From Candidatus Accumulibacter affinis (GTDB lineage: Bacteria > Pseudomonadota > Gammaproteobacteria > Burkholderiales > Rhodocyclaceae): DNA of 64,000 bases. Under the pieces are notes generated by a model that saw nothing but the letters and a program-made list of their open reading frames with translations, had not been told where the DNA came from and made no database searches. The number at the start of each line of letters is the position of its first letter. Position 1 is the first letter of the stretch. Positions 37,989 to 50,141 of this stretch are shown here, piece by piece. The stretch is from the NCBI GenBank assembly GCA_016713625.1, contig JADJOT010000011.1, positions 310,001 through 374,000 of the forward strand, written 5' to 3'. A program made the translations under genes and the position numbers.

Positions 37989-38032
37989 GTCAGGTGGCTG
38001 TAAAAATTGGATTCTGTTGTGTGAATAATTGG

Positions 38033-38062
38033 AATATACAGAACGGGAAACTGGATTGTCAA
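38033..38062 (-). promoter_or_regulatory. Sigma70-type promoter for the DUF4143 gene
   Basis: On the minus strand TTGACA (38062-38057) and TATATT (38038-38033) are separated by 18 bp, about 45 nt upstream of the DUF4143 start. The region is locally AT-rich and unlike its surroundings. Confidence 0.6.
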
Positions 38063-38116
38063 AGCCGGAACAAATCCTGCGAACTGAGCATCCGCAGATT
38101 TTCGATCAAAGACCCG

Positions 38117-38847
38117 TCAAATAAATACGCTCTTATTTTTCCACGACCTAGATGCCTTCCTGCCGTGCCGGGTCTGACCGTGCCCTGCCTGCTCGGTCAG
38201 GTCCTGGTGGACGATGGCGTTGCCGATCAACTCGCGGATCGCCTTCAGCGGGTATGCGTGCGTCGTCGTGCGCAGTGCCGCGGCGGTCTCCTCGCTCGCC
38301 GGACGCTGCTCGAAGACGTAATTGACCAGTCCCTCGAAACCGACCGCATGGCCCTTTTGGCCGGTGATGTCCTTGCCATCGCGGACCTTCTGCTTGGACA
38401 CGCCCTCACGGACGATCAGCCGCACGCCCTTGCGTGCCACCGCTTCGAAGTCGTTCAGCTGATCGGGCGTCATCGGCACCAGTTCCTCGCCGGCACGCAT
38501 CCAGTAACCGCCGTCGTAGTGCAGCGGATGCCCGACCGGGCGCGCGGGCACCTCGAAGACCAGCACGCGGCCTTCGGCGTGCTGAATCTCCTGCCACAAC
38601 AGCTTGAGGTGAATCCGCTCGTAGACACCGGCGACGGTCTTCTCCGGCATCTCGAACGCCGCCGTACCGACGACCCGGCGCGGCGGCTTGTCGCTGACCC
38701 CGAGCACGATGCGGCCGCCGCCTTCGTTCGCCAGCGCAACGCAGTAATCCACCAGCTTCTCGAAGTGGAAGTTGTTCTTGGCTTCCTAGAATTCGACGTC
38801 CTCGTTTTCCGAGCGCAGATCAAGCAGGACGTTCAGTTCAGCTTCGG

Positions 38848-38851
<4 letters not shown>
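38117..38851 (-). pseudogene. AlbA_2-type DNA-binding/ATPase-like protein, nonsense and truncated
   Basis: The ATG at 38851 overlaps the hsdS stop (ATGA). Reading: MTEAELNVLLDLRSENEDVEF, then TAG (38788-38786), then EAKNNFHFEKLVDYCVALANEGGGRIVLGVSD. The family normally has Lys at this place (EFKEAKNNF), so AAG to TAG explains the stop. The rest follows the AlbA_2 (Schlafen-like) fold and stops soon after RELIGNAIVHQDL, where the family normally continues for 150 or more residues. Such proteins are common passengers between hsdS and hsdR. An internal start at 38752 leaves a 211-residue fragment of doubtful function. Confidence 0.75.
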
Positions 38852-40113
<1,262 letters not shown>

Positions 40114-40115
40114 CC

Positions 40116-41792
<1,677 letters not shown>

Positions 41793-41835
41793 CGCCGGAC
41801 GCGAGTCACCCGCTCATCGCTGCCGACCCGCCGGG

Positions 41836-42073
41836 TTAGCCGCCACGGGCGAGCCGCAGTGCCGCCTCCAGATCCGCCACCAGCCCGTCGCAGTCTTCGG
41901 CACGGACGGGGGCGCCCTCGTTGTAGCCGGCACGCAATACACCGGGCAACCGGCGGCGCGGGCGGCCTCGATGTCGTTCGGCGAATCGCCGACGTGCAGG
42001 TTGCGTTCGGGGTGCACGTCGACCAGGCGGCAGGCGTGTTTTCCTGACCGTGGTCGCCGAGGTAGAAGCCGTT
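41836..42073 (-). pseudogene. HAD-family phosphatase 3' remnant
   Basis: Minus-strand reading gives VDVHPERNLHVGDSPNDIEAA, a HAD motif IV region as in phosphoglycolate phosphatases, then RAAGCPVYCVP. A frame change leads to GYNEGAPVRAEDCDGLVADL and a stop at 41836. No N-terminal HAD half is present before the SapC stop, so this is a truncated, frameshifted relic. Confidence 0.55.
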
Positions 42074-42078
42074 GAAGA

Positions 42079-42855
42079 TCAGGTACCGTCGAGCTGGCGG
42101 TCCTGTGATTCGGTGGCCCCGGGCGTGTCAGCGATCGAGTCTATCAGCCGGTCCTTGACTTCGTTGAAGTTGCGCATCGAGGCCAGGTGCAGATAGAGCA
42201 ACTCGAGTTCGTCGGTCTTCACGAGTTGCTGCAGGGTCTCGCCGGCCAGTTCCCGCAGCTTGTCGCGGCTGACCACCAGGAAACCACCGAGAGTGAGTTT
42301 TTCGCCCTGCGGTGTCGTCACGTTGGCCTGCATCGGCTCGAGCAGGCCAAGCTCGTGGATGCGGCGACCAAAAGCCCGGGTGCGCTCGAAGTGTGCCTGA
42401 TAATCCTTGAGGAAATCGAGCACCTGGTCGACGTACGGCGTCGGCTTGCCGTCGTCACCGAACAGCGCATTGCCACGCCCTTCGCGGTTCACCCCGGGGT
42501 GCGACTCGTCGATGCACAGGGTGAGCGACTGGCCATCGGCACTCGACGAAAAAACGAAAGGATAGCGGCGGATGAAACCGGGAATGTAGTCGGCCTTCCA
42601 GCGGGCGTCGGACGACAGATACAGGTTCTGCTCGTTGCGGATGCCGAGCACCACCACCGGCATCACTTCTTCACTTTCGGCGGAAAACACGATGGCGTAT
42701 TCGGCCACCGCGCGCGGGAACTCGATCGCCATCAGCGGCACGGCATTGATGCCCGCGCTGAAGGCGTAGCTGCCGCTCGCCTCGAGGGACACGCCGCGAT
42801 GGCGTGCGGCGGAAACCGGCACCGCCGTTTCATAGATCAACAACTGTTTGGCCAC
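42079..42855 (-). CDS. SapC family protein
   Basis: A 258-residue protein of the SapC family (conserved EFPRAVAEYAIVF, FSSSADGQSLTLCIDE and the segment near FERTRAFGRRIHELGLLEP). It starts with GTG at 42855, preceded by AAGGAGTGA. No signal peptide or membrane segment. In some bacteria SapC-like proteins accompany S-layer or surface-protein genes; the exact function is unknown. The gene is single and divergent from the patatin gene. Confidence 0.8.
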   Translation of the reverse strand: MAKQLLIYETAVPVSAARHRGVSLEASGSYAFSAGINAVPLMAIEFPRAVAEYAIVFSAESEEVMPVVVLGIRNEQNLYLSSDARWKADYIPGFIRRYPFVFSSSADGQSLTLCIDESHPGVNREGRGNALFGDDGKPTPYVDQVLDFLKDYQAHFERTRAFGRRIHELGLLEPMQANVTTPQGEKLTLGGFLVVSRDKLRELAGETLQQLVKTDELELLYLHLASMRNFNEVKDRLIDSIADTPGATESQDRQLDGT

Positions 42856-43203
42856 GAACGGTCACTCCTTTCATCAGGATTCGGCGTGCGGCGCACGCCC
42901 TGCCGGATTATCGCAGGTTGTGGGACGATCCCGGCGCGAGGATAGAACTCCTGGCAAGAAAACGCCACTCCGTCGGCCTCGGCCGACTGCCGTCGCCACC
43001 CAGTGGCCACCAGTTGACTTCGGGTTGCGGGATCCGTGATGATTCGGCAAAGGTGCTTCGCTTTTCTGTCCTGACACCAGCGTCTTCCCTCAAACGACAT
43101 CAGGTTTCCGCTTTCGCGGGAACGACCGATCCACGGATCCGGATTTGTGCGGTCACGCACTCTCGTGATTCTCCGGAGTTGCAGTTTTCGGGAGAACCCT
43201 GCC
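42856..43203. other. Divergent intergenic region
   Basis: About 350 bp between sapC (minus) and the patatin gene (plus). It contains a small imperfect hairpin of the common dispersed type near 43108-43125 (TTTCCGCTTTCGCGGGAA). No convincing promoter or gene was recognised. Confidence 0.4.
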
Positions 43204-46200
43204 ATGAGCGAAACAAGATTCAAAAAAGGGGATCAGGGCGAAGAGATTGGCGACATTCAGCGCAAGCTTGCGTGTCTCGGGATCTATACGGGCGCGCGAA
43301 GCAAGTGGTTCGACGACCCCCTGCAGACGGCCCTCACGCAATTCCAGCAAGCACAGAAGCTACCGGCGACCGGCGTCTGCGACACCGCGACCTGGAACAA
43401 GCTGAATGACGAGGTGGGAAGCCTCTTTTCCGAAACGTTCCAGTACGAACTCGATGCGCTTCGCGAACCGCCTGCTGATCTTCGCATTCGGCCCGCAGCT
43501 GAGTCGGACGTCATCAGACGCGCACACGATCTGAATCTGGCGGGGCTGGCATTTTCCGGCGGCGGTATCCGCAGCGCCACGTTCAACCTTGGCATTCTGC
43601 AGGCCTTGGCCGAGAACAAGCTGCTGCGGGACTTCGACTATCTGTCCACGGTTTCGGGCGGCGGCTACATTGGCGGCTGGTTCTCGAAGTGGCTGAAGGA
43701 GGAGATCGTGCATGAGCACGGCGATATCAGGACTTTGGAGGCGAAGCTGACCCCCGGATCGAAGGCTGCACCCGTCCCGGACGAACCCGATCAGATCAAG
43801 TGTCTTCGCCAGTACAGCAACTACCTGACGCCGAAGACCGGCATGTTCAGCGCCGACACCTGGTCGGTCATCGCCACCTACCTCCGCAATACCATGCTTA
43901 ACCTGAGCATTCTGGTCGCGTTGATGGCGGCTTTTCTGGTGCTACCGCGCGGCTTGACGTGGCTGGTGCACGAGCACCGCCAACAGCACGGCATGATGTT
44001 TTTGATGATTGGCCTGGTAGTGTTCCTGTGGGTCGTGTATTTCATTGCCCTCAGCATTTCGCTTACACCCGATCCTGCAAGCAAGAGTACGATCTTTTCG
44101 CAGACGCAGGGCAGTATCATCCGGCTCATTGTGGTGCCGCTGATGGTGGCCGGTTTCGCCGGTAGCATCGGTCTGTGGGAGGCGATGGGCGACGTCAAGG
44201 TCGAATGGAATAAGTTTGTCGAGGAATTGAACCATCCCAGCGACCGGACAACGTTCGAATTTCTCTGGTCGGAGAGACTGCACGTATTCGAATTCGCGTT
44301 GCTGCCCGGCATCGTCTATTTTCTCGTCTGGCTGGCTGGCTGGGCGACCGCGCAGTATCGCAGCGGGCTGCCCAAGCATGCGACCGTGAAGTGGAAGAAC
44401 CTGGGAAAGGAAGGGCTGGGGCACCTGCTGTTCGCCATCCTGGCATTGGGCTTGGGATCGTATCTGGTCCTGCTTTCGCTGGCCTGGATTAGCACGTTCA
44501 CGGCGGGAAGTGCACTGGCGAATCACGACAGCCACCTGGTCAGCCTTGGCATGCCTTTCCTGCTGTGCCTCTTCGGCGTCACCATGATCCTGCTGGTCGG
44601 CCTGATCGGGCGGCTGTACACCGATGGAAGCCGCGAATGGTGGAGCCGCCAAGGCGGCTGGGCGATCATTCTGGTCCTCGGCTGGATGGGACTCTTTGTG
44701 GTTGCGTTCTACGTGCCGCCGACACTGTTCTGGATCAACGCGCATGCGCCCGCATGGGGTGCGGGAGCCATCGCCAGCACTTGGCTGGGAACGACTGTCG
44801 CGGGAGTACTCGCGGGCGCAGGGAAAGCCACCGGAAAACGAGAGGACTCGCGCTGGATCGAGCTGATCACGCAGCTGGCGCCTTATGTGTTTACCTTGGG
44901 TATCTTGACCGCGGTAGCGACGCTGGTGCATTTTGTCTCGGTACCGACTGGGACCCAGGGCATGTCGTTGGGCCGCGTCGATCTCGCGCAATACATCGAT
45001 CGCTATCTCAATGACGTCGAAGCAAGCGACCCAGGCCACCTGCTCATCGTCATGACCAGTTTCCTGGTCGTTGGCTTGCTGCTGGCCTGGCGCGTGGATA
45101 TCAACAAATTTTCGCTGTACATGATGTACCGCAATCGACTGGTGCGCGCCTACCTGGGTGCCAGCAGCAAGAAGCGCCGGCCGCATCCATTCACCGCGTT
45201 CGACCCGAAAGACGACCCGCGCTTCGAGGATTTCCTGAAGCCGGACGGGACCAATGTGCAGAAGCCGTACCACATCGTCAATACCACACTGAATCTCGTG
45301 AAAGGCGAGGAACTCGCATGGCAAACCCGCAAGGCGTCCGGGTTCGTCTTCACACCGGCTTTTTGCGGCTACGAGATGCCCAGTATGCCCTCAGTGGGCG
45401 GTCCGACGGCTCGCCAGCACGCGGCGCGCGGTTGCTTCAGGCCGACGGCGCGGTTCGGCGCCAAACATACGCGGGTCGACGACGAGGACGCCGGGACCAA
45501 GCTTGGCATGGCGATGGCGGTATCGGGGGCAGCCGTCAGTCCGAGCATGGGCTATCACTCGTCGCCGCCGCTTGCCTTCTTGATGACCATCTTCAATGTT
45601 CGGCTCGGCCGCTGGTGTCCCAACCCGCGCTCGCCCAAGCGGTGGCAGGACTCGGGCCCGAGCGTCGGCCTCTTCTGCCTCATCGCCGAATTGTTCGGAT
45701 TGACCGACGCCAATGCCGACTTCATTTATCTGTCGGATGGCGGGCACTTTGAAAACCTTGGGCTCTACGAGCTGGTGCGGCGGCGGTGCCGATTAATCGT
45801 GATCATCGACGCCGGTGCCGATGGCGCGATGAATTTTGCCGATCTGGGCAATGCCATTCGCAAGTGCTACACGGATCTGCGCATCGAGGTCGACATCGAC
45901 GTCGGCAGCATCGATCGCGAGCCCAAAGCAGAATTCAGCAAGGCGCATTGTGTCGCGGGCAAGATCCTGTACGGCAAGGTGGACCGCGACGCGCCGGATG
46001 GCACCTTGCTCTACATCAAGCCTTCGCTGACCGGCAAGGAACTCGCAGATGTGCTGAATTACCGCAAGACCGACCCGAGTTTTCCGCATCAGGGGACGGT
46101 CGATCAATGGTTCGACGAAACGCAGTTCGAGAGCTATCGCTCGCTCGGATATCACATAGGCACCATCGCCGTGCAGGACTACGCCGCCGCAACAGAGATC

Positions 46201-46209
46201 AAGATGTAG
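43204..46209 (+). CDS. Patatin-like phospholipase with peptidoglycan-binding N-terminus and membrane insertion
   Basis: A 1001-residue protein; the ATG at 43204 follows a GGGAG site. Residues ~5-75 are a peptidoglycan-binding-type domain (GDQGEEIGDIQRKLACLG ... FQQAQKLPATGVCD). The patatin core starts at ~116 with the oxyanion-hole motif SGGGIRS and the nucleophile Ser in TVSGGGYIGG (~150). Then come about nine to ten membrane helices (~220-630), and only near 842 the catalytic Asp in LSDGGHFENLG. Thus the hydrolase domain is interrupted by a large polytopic membrane region. It probably cleaves membrane lipids; the physiological role is unknown. A 33-codon ORF follows after 6 nt. Confidence 0.87.
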   Translation: MSETRFKKGDQGEEIGDIQRKLACLGIYTGARSKWFDDPLQTALTQFQQAQKLPATGVCDTATWNKLNDEVGSLFSETFQYELDALREPPADLRIRPAAESDVIRRAHDLNLAGLAFSGGGIRSATFNLGILQALAENKLLRDFDYLSTVSGGGYIGGWFSKWLKEEIVHEHGDIRTLEAKLTPGSKAAPVPDEPDQIKCLRQYSNYLTPKTGMFSADTWSVIATYLRNTMLNLSILVALMAAFLVLPRGLTWLVHEHRQQHGMMFLMIGLVVFLWVVYFIALSISLTPDPASKSTIFSQTQGSIIRLIVVPLMVAGFAGSIGLWEAMGDVKVEWNKFVEELNHPSDRTTFEFLWSERLHVFEFALLPGIVYFLVWLAGWATAQYRSGLPKHATVKWKNLGKEGLGHLLFAILALGLGSYLVLLSLAWISTFTAGSALANHDSHLVSLGMPFLLCLFGVTMILLVGLIGRLYTDGSREWWSRQGGWAIILVLGWMGLFVVAFYVPPTLFWINAHAPAWGAGAIASTWLGTTVAGVLAGAGKATGKREDSRWIELITQLAPYVFTLGILTAVATLVHFVSVPTGTQGMSLGRVDLAQYIDRYLNDVEASDPGHLLIVMTSFLVVGLLLAWRVDINKFSLYMMYRNRLVRAYLGASSKKRRPHPFTAFDPKDDPRFEDFLKPDGTNVQKPYHIVNTTLNLVKGEELAWQTRKASGFVFTPAFCGYEMPSMPSVGGPTARQHAARGCFRPTARFGAKHTRVDDEDAGTKLGMAMAVSGAAVSPSMGYHSSPPLAFLMTIFNVRLGRWCPNPRSPKRWQDSGPSVGLFCLIAELFGLTDANADFIYLSDGGHFENLGLYELVRRRCRLIVIIDAGADGAMNFADLGNAIRKCYTDLRIEVDIDVGSIDREPKAEFSKAHCVAGKILYGKVDRDAPDGTLLYIKPSLTGKELADVLNYRKTDPSFPHQGTVDQWFDETQFESYRSLGYHIGTIAVQDYAAATEIKM

Positions 46210-46215
46210 GAACCC

Positions 46216-46317
46216 ATGCACATGCAGCATGACATTGCAAAACTCTGCGTCGCAATCAAGCAGAAATGGGGACCGGCGGGCACGTCGGACACTCTGGTTG
46301 GCAAAGCGACCGACTGA
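46216..46317 (+). CDS. Possible 33-residue small protein after the patatin gene
   Basis: ATG at 46216, 6 nt after the patatin stop, with AGGAAC upstream; it encodes MHMQHDIAKLCVAIKQKW... to a TGA at 46315. No family is recognised. It may be a real small co-transcribed protein or chance. The remaining stretch to the Pho boxes (46318-46521) shows nothing else. Confidence 0.3.
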   Translation: MHMQHDIAKLCVAIKQKWGPAGTSDTLVGKATD

Positions 46318-46521
46318 ATGCACCGACGTACGTGACAAGCGTCAAGGCTGGTTCGGGAGGGTGCGGGAGGTCAACGGGTTTCCCCAGGGATTCGCCCACC
46401 ACCTTCCCGCGCTAGAGGCCCGTGGGTGATTCGGCCACCTTGACCGGAATTCGCCGGCAGACGTTCTCGTCTGGACGCGAAACCGTGCACGCCGGGCAGA
46501 GAATTCGCTCATCATGTCCAA

Positions 46522-46561
46522 CTGTCACCAATCCGACACAGATCTGTCACATAATCGTCTC
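46522..46561 (+). promoter_or_regulatory. Tandem Pho boxes upstream of pstS
   Basis: CTGTCAC (46522), CCGACAC (46533), CTGTCAC (46544) and a weaker TCGTCTC (46555) are spaced exactly 11 bp apart. This is the layout of PhoB sites (7-bp half sites with 4-bp gaps, consensus CTGTCAT). They end about 35 nt before the pstS start, so they probably replace the -35 element, as is usual for PhoB-activated promoters. Confidence 0.75.
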
Positions 46562-46596
46562 GTCGTTTCGATCGACTTTAACCACGGAGACTCCCC

Positions 46597-47625
46597 ATGA
46601 AGCGCGATCTGTCAGCCCCTGTTGCAACTTCGCTGTTTCCCGCAGCCGCTTTTGCTGCTGCGCTCGCTTTCAGCCCGCTCGCCACTGGCGCTGCGCCGGT
46701 GGTCCGGATCGACGGGTCGAGTACCGTTTATCCGATTGTCGAGGCGATCGCGCAGGAGTTCCAGCGCGCCAAGCTGCATGAAGTGCATGTCAACATCGGC
46801 GTCTCCGGCACCAGCGCCGGGTTCACCAAGTTCTGCCGCGGCGAGACCGACATCGCGACCGCCTCCAGGCCGATCCTGAGGAGGGAAATGGAGGCGTGCG
46901 CGAAGGCTGGCATTCGCTTCTACGAGATGCCCCTGGCCTACGACGCACTGACCGTGGTGGTCAATCCGCAGAACACCTTCGTCAGCAAGCTGAGCGTCGC
47001 CGAGCTGCGCAAGCTCTGGGAACCGGCCGCCCAGGGCAAGATCAATACCTGGAAAGACCTCAACCCGGCGTGGCCTGCCCAGAAGATCAAGCTCTACGCT
47101 CCCGGTGCCGATTCCGGCACCTTCGAGTCCTTCACTGAAGTCGTCGTCGGCACGCCAAGGTCCAGCCGGAGCGATGTCAGCACCGCCGAGGATCACGCCG
47201 TGCTGGCACAGCGCATCGCTGAAGACAAGGATGCCCTGGGCTATCTGGGCCTCGACTATTACATCGAAAACCAGACGAAACTGAAGGCCGTGGCGATCAG
47301 CGACGGCAAGGACGCGGTGCTACCGACCGTCGACAACATTCGCAACGGCAGCTATCAACCGCTGTCGCGTCCGCTTTTCCTCTACGTCAATGAACAGGCG
47401 CTCGAAAAGCCTGCGGTCAGGGACTTTGTCGACTTCGCGATGAAGAATGCAGCTCGCCTGATCGTCGAAGCAAACGACCTGCCGCTGCCGGCGCGGGCGT
47501 ACAGCGAGAATCTCGAACGGATCACAGCGAAAAAGGTCGGCAGCGTTTATGGCGGCGAAGACAAGGCGCGGCCGCGTCCCGCTGACATGAAAAAGCTGCT
47601 CGAGGCCCTGCTGCACGGGTCCTGA
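46597..47625 (+). CDS. pstS: Phosphate-binding protein of the PstS family
   Basis: A 342-residue periplasmic binding protein with a signal peptide (hydrophobic to ~31, ATGA-AP cleavage region). Phosphate-binding signatures include IDGSSTVYPIVEAIA (~38-52), GVSGTSAGFTKFCRGETDIATAS (~68-90) and PGADSGTFESFTE (~168-180). It captures phosphate for the Pst ABC transporter, but pstCAB and phoU do not follow: the next gene is convergent recG. A GGAG site precedes the ATG, and Pho boxes indicate induction on phosphate limitation. It may be an orphan high-affinity phosphate binder. Confidence 0.9.
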   Translation: MKRDLSAPVATSLFPAAAFAAALAFSPLATGAAPVVRIDGSSTVYPIVEAIAQEFQRAKLHEVHVNIGVSGTSAGFTKFCRGETDIATASRPILRREMEACAKAGIRFYEMPLAYDALTVVVNPQNTFVSKLSVAELRKLWEPAAQGKINTWKDLNPAWPAQKIKLYAPGADSGTFESFTEVVVGTPRSSRSDVSTAEDHAVLAQRIAEDKDALGYLGLDYYIENQTKLKAVAISDGKDAVLPTVDNIRNGSYQPLSRPLFLYVNEQALEKPAVRDFVDFAMKNAARLIVEANDLPLPARAYSENLERITAKKVGSVYGGEDKARPRPADMKKLLEALLHGS

Positions 47626-47644
47626 CCCCTTCAGGCTCAGGCTT

Positions 47645-49699
47645 TCAGGCTTTCAACAACTCCTCCCGATTCCCGACCCAGCGCCGCAAATGACTCGCGG
47701 CGCGCGCGGGCTCCGCACGCAGCAGTTGCAGCGCGAGCTCCCGCGCGAGTTCGACGAGGTCGGCATCGACTTCGAGGTCGGCATAACGGAGTAGCGGCAC
47801 GCCCGACTGGCGGCTGCCGATGAACTCTCCCGGACCACGCAGCTGCAGGTCCTGGCGAGCGATCTCGAAACCGTCGGCATGTTCGAAAATGACCTTAAGG
47901 CGGGCCCGCGCGGTGGCCGACAAGGGTGGCTGGTAGAGCAATACGCAGACCGAATCATGGCTGCCGCGACCGACTCGCCCACGCAACTGATGGAGCTGGG
48001 AAAGCCCGAAGCGCTCGGCGTGCTCAATGACCATCAAGCTGGCGTTGGCCACGTCGACGCCGACTTCGATGACCGTGGTGGCGACCAGAACGTCGATCTC
48101 GCCGGCCACGAAGGCAGCCATCACCGCCGCTTTTTCGTCGCTCCGCAGACGACCATGCAGCAGGCCGATGCGCAAGTCGTGCAGCTCGGCGCTCAGCGTG
48201 GCATGCGTAGCGAGCGCGGCCTGCAGCTCGAGCTGGGCTGACTCTTCGATCAATGGGCAGACCCAGTAAGCCTGCCGCCCGCCGGCGACGACGGCGCGCA
48301 CGGCGGCGATCACCTCGTCCCGCCTGGCGTCTGAAAAGAGCCGGGTCTTCACTGGCGAGCGGCCAGGCGGCAGTTCGTCGATCACCGAAAGATCGAGATC
48401 GGCGTAGTAACTCATTGCCAGCGTGCGCGGAATCGGCGTCGCCGACATCATCAACTGATGCGGGTTGGCGCCCTTGCGGCGCAACTCGAGCCGCTGCACG
48501 ACGCCAAAGCGGTGCTGTTCGTCGACGATGACCAGTCCGAGACGAGCGAAATCGATTCCTTCCTGGATCAGCGCATGCGTCCCGACGACGAGTTGCGCAG
48601 TCGTCGCAGCCTGCAGCTGCTGCGCCCGCTTGACGCTCTTCCTGAGGCTCCCCACCAACCATAACACCTCGACGCCGAGCGGTTCGAGCCAGGCGCGCAG
48701 TTTCAGAAAATGCTGCTCGGCGAGGATCTCGGTCGGCGCCATGAACGCCGTCTGATAACCGGCATCGATGGCCTGACAAGCGGCCAGCGCGGCGACGATC
48801 GTCTTGCCGCAGCCGACGTCGCCCTGCAACAGCCGCTGCATCGGGTACGGCTGCAGCAGATCGGCCGCGACTTCGGCAGCCACTCGCCGCTGCGCGCCAG
48901 TCAAGGCGAAGGGCAGCGAGGCCTGGAGCCGGTCGGCGAGTTGACCGGCGGCCAGCAGCACCGGCGCACCTTTTTGTCGACGCGCCAGATAGGCGCGGCG
49001 TAGCGAGAGCTGCTGCGCCAGCAGTTCGTCGAACTTGACTCGCCGCCAGGCGGCGTGGCTGCGGTTCTGCAGTGCTGTTGCCGCAAGCAGCTCCGGCGGC
49101 GGCGCATGCAACAAGGCCACGGCGCTGGCAAAGGGCAGCAGCGAATGGCGGCTGCACCAGTCCTCGTCGAGCAATTCGCTCAGGTCGGCGGCGCGCAGCG
49201 CGCCGGCAATCAAGCGCCGCAGCACGCCCTGGGAGACGCCAGCGGTGGTCGGATAGACCGGGGTCAGTGAATCGGCGAGCGCTTCGTCATCGCTGAGGAT
49301 GCGGTAACGCGGATGCACCATCTCCCGACCGAGGAAGCCGCAGCGGATCTCGCCGAAGATGCGCAGCTTCTGCCCACGCTCGCGGGCGTTTTCGAGCGCC
49401 CGCTGCTGACTGCCGTAGAAGCTCAGAAAACGCAGGTCGAGGACGCTGCCGTCGCCGCTGGCGTCGCTGATCCGGGCCACCAGTTGACGACGCGGCGCCA
49501 GCCGCAGTGCCAGGTCGACGAGCCGGCCTTCGACCAGCACGGGAACGCCGATGGGCGCGTCAGCGATGGCGGTGACGCAGGTTTCGTCCTCGTAGCGCAG
49601 GGGAAGATGCAGGACGAGATCGTCGCGCCGTTGCAGACCCAGCTTCTGCAGCCGCTTGCGGATCGCTGCCGGCGCGTCGAGCGCGTCCGCTGTCGGCAT
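47645..49699 (-). CDS. recG: ATP-dependent DNA helicase RecG
   Basis: A 684-residue RecG (usual length ~690). The N-terminal wedge/OB domain (~50-150) is followed by the SF2 motor: Walker A GDVGCGKTIVAALAA (~295), DEQH box VIVDEQHRFGV (~390), and the TRG-region motifs near the C-terminus (QLHQLRGRVGRGSHDSVC). RecG remodels stalled forks and branched DNA. Its ATG overlaps the ridA stop (TGATG), so the two are co-translated. Confidence 0.96.
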   Translation of the reverse strand: MPTADALDAPAAIRKRLQKLGLQRRDDLVLHLPLRYEDETCVTAIADAPIGVPVLVEGRLVDLALRLAPRRQLVARISDASGDGSVLDLRFLSFYGSQQRALENARERGQKLRIFGEIRCGFLGREMVHPRYRILSDDEALADSLTPVYPTTAGVSQGVLRRLIAGALRAADLSELLDEDWCSRHSLLPFASAVALLHAPPPELLAATALQNRSHAAWRRVKFDELLAQQLSLRRAYLARRQKGAPVLLAAGQLADRLQASLPFALTGAQRRVAAEVAADLLQPYPMQRLLQGDVGCGKTIVAALAACQAIDAGYQTAFMAPTEILAEQHFLKLRAWLEPLGVEVLWLVGSLRKSVKRAQQLQAATTAQLVVGTHALIQEGIDFARLGLVIVDEQHRFGVVQRLELRRKGANPHQLMMSATPIPRTLAMSYYADLDLSVIDELPPGRSPVKTRLFSDARRDEVIAAVRAVVAGGRQAYWVCPLIEESAQLELQAALATHATLSAELHDLRIGLLHGRLRSDEKAAVMAAFVAGEIDVLVATTVIEVGVDVANASLMVIEHAERFGLSQLHQLRGRVGRGSHDSVCVLLYQPPLSATARARLKVIFEHADGFEIARQDLQLRGPGEFIGSRQSGVPLLRYADLEVDADLVELARELALQLLRAEPARAASHLRRWVGNREELLKA

Positions 49700-50082
49700 C
49701 AGCCGCCGACGACCATCACCGCATCGGCTTCGACCAGCGCGCCGCGCGGCAGCGAGGCCACACCGACCGCGGCACGCGCCGGATAGGGCTCGGCGAAATA
49801 GCAGCCCATTACCTCGTTGACGGTCTTGAAATGTGCCAGATCGGTGAGAAAGACGTTGAGCTTGACGACGTCGGCGAGCGAACCGCCGGCGGCTTCGGCG
49901 ACCGCCTTGAGGTTGTCAAAGACGCGAACGATCTGCGCGTCGATACCGGCGACCATCTCCATGCTGACCGGGTCAAGACCGATCTGGCCCGAGAGATAGA
50001 CGGTATCGCCGACCTTGACCGCCTGCGAGTAGGTGCCAATGGCTGCCGGCGCCTGCGCTGTTGAAATGATCGTTCTGGCCAT
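49699..50082 (-). CDS. ridA: RidA family enamine/imine deaminase
   Basis: A 127-residue RidA/YjgF protein. The conserved GTYSQAVKVGDTVYLSGQIG (17-36) and the active-site Arg in YPARAAVGVASLP (~101-113) are present. It hydrolyses reactive 2-aminoacrylate and related imines released by PLP enzymes. It overlaps recG and is divergent from the TPR gene. Confidence 0.95.
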   Translation of the reverse strand: MARTIISTAQAPAAIGTYSQAVKVGDTVYLSGQIGLDPVSMEMVAGIDAQIVRVFDNLKAVAEAAGGSLADVVKLNVFLTDLAHFKTVNEVMGCYFAEPYPARAAVGVASLPRGALVEADAVMVVGG

Positions 50083-50141
50083 GGTGCTGTCCTCTACAAT
50101 GGGTGCGGTTGAAACCCGCGATCATAAACCGAGAAACTCTC

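Noticed and set aside
36612..38003. 463-codon plus-strand frame
   Set aside because: Antisense to the DUF4143 ATPase with intact Walker motifs.
43942..45324. 460-codon minus-strand frame
   Set aside because: Antisense to the membrane part of the patatin gene; Gln/Arg/His-rich shadow.
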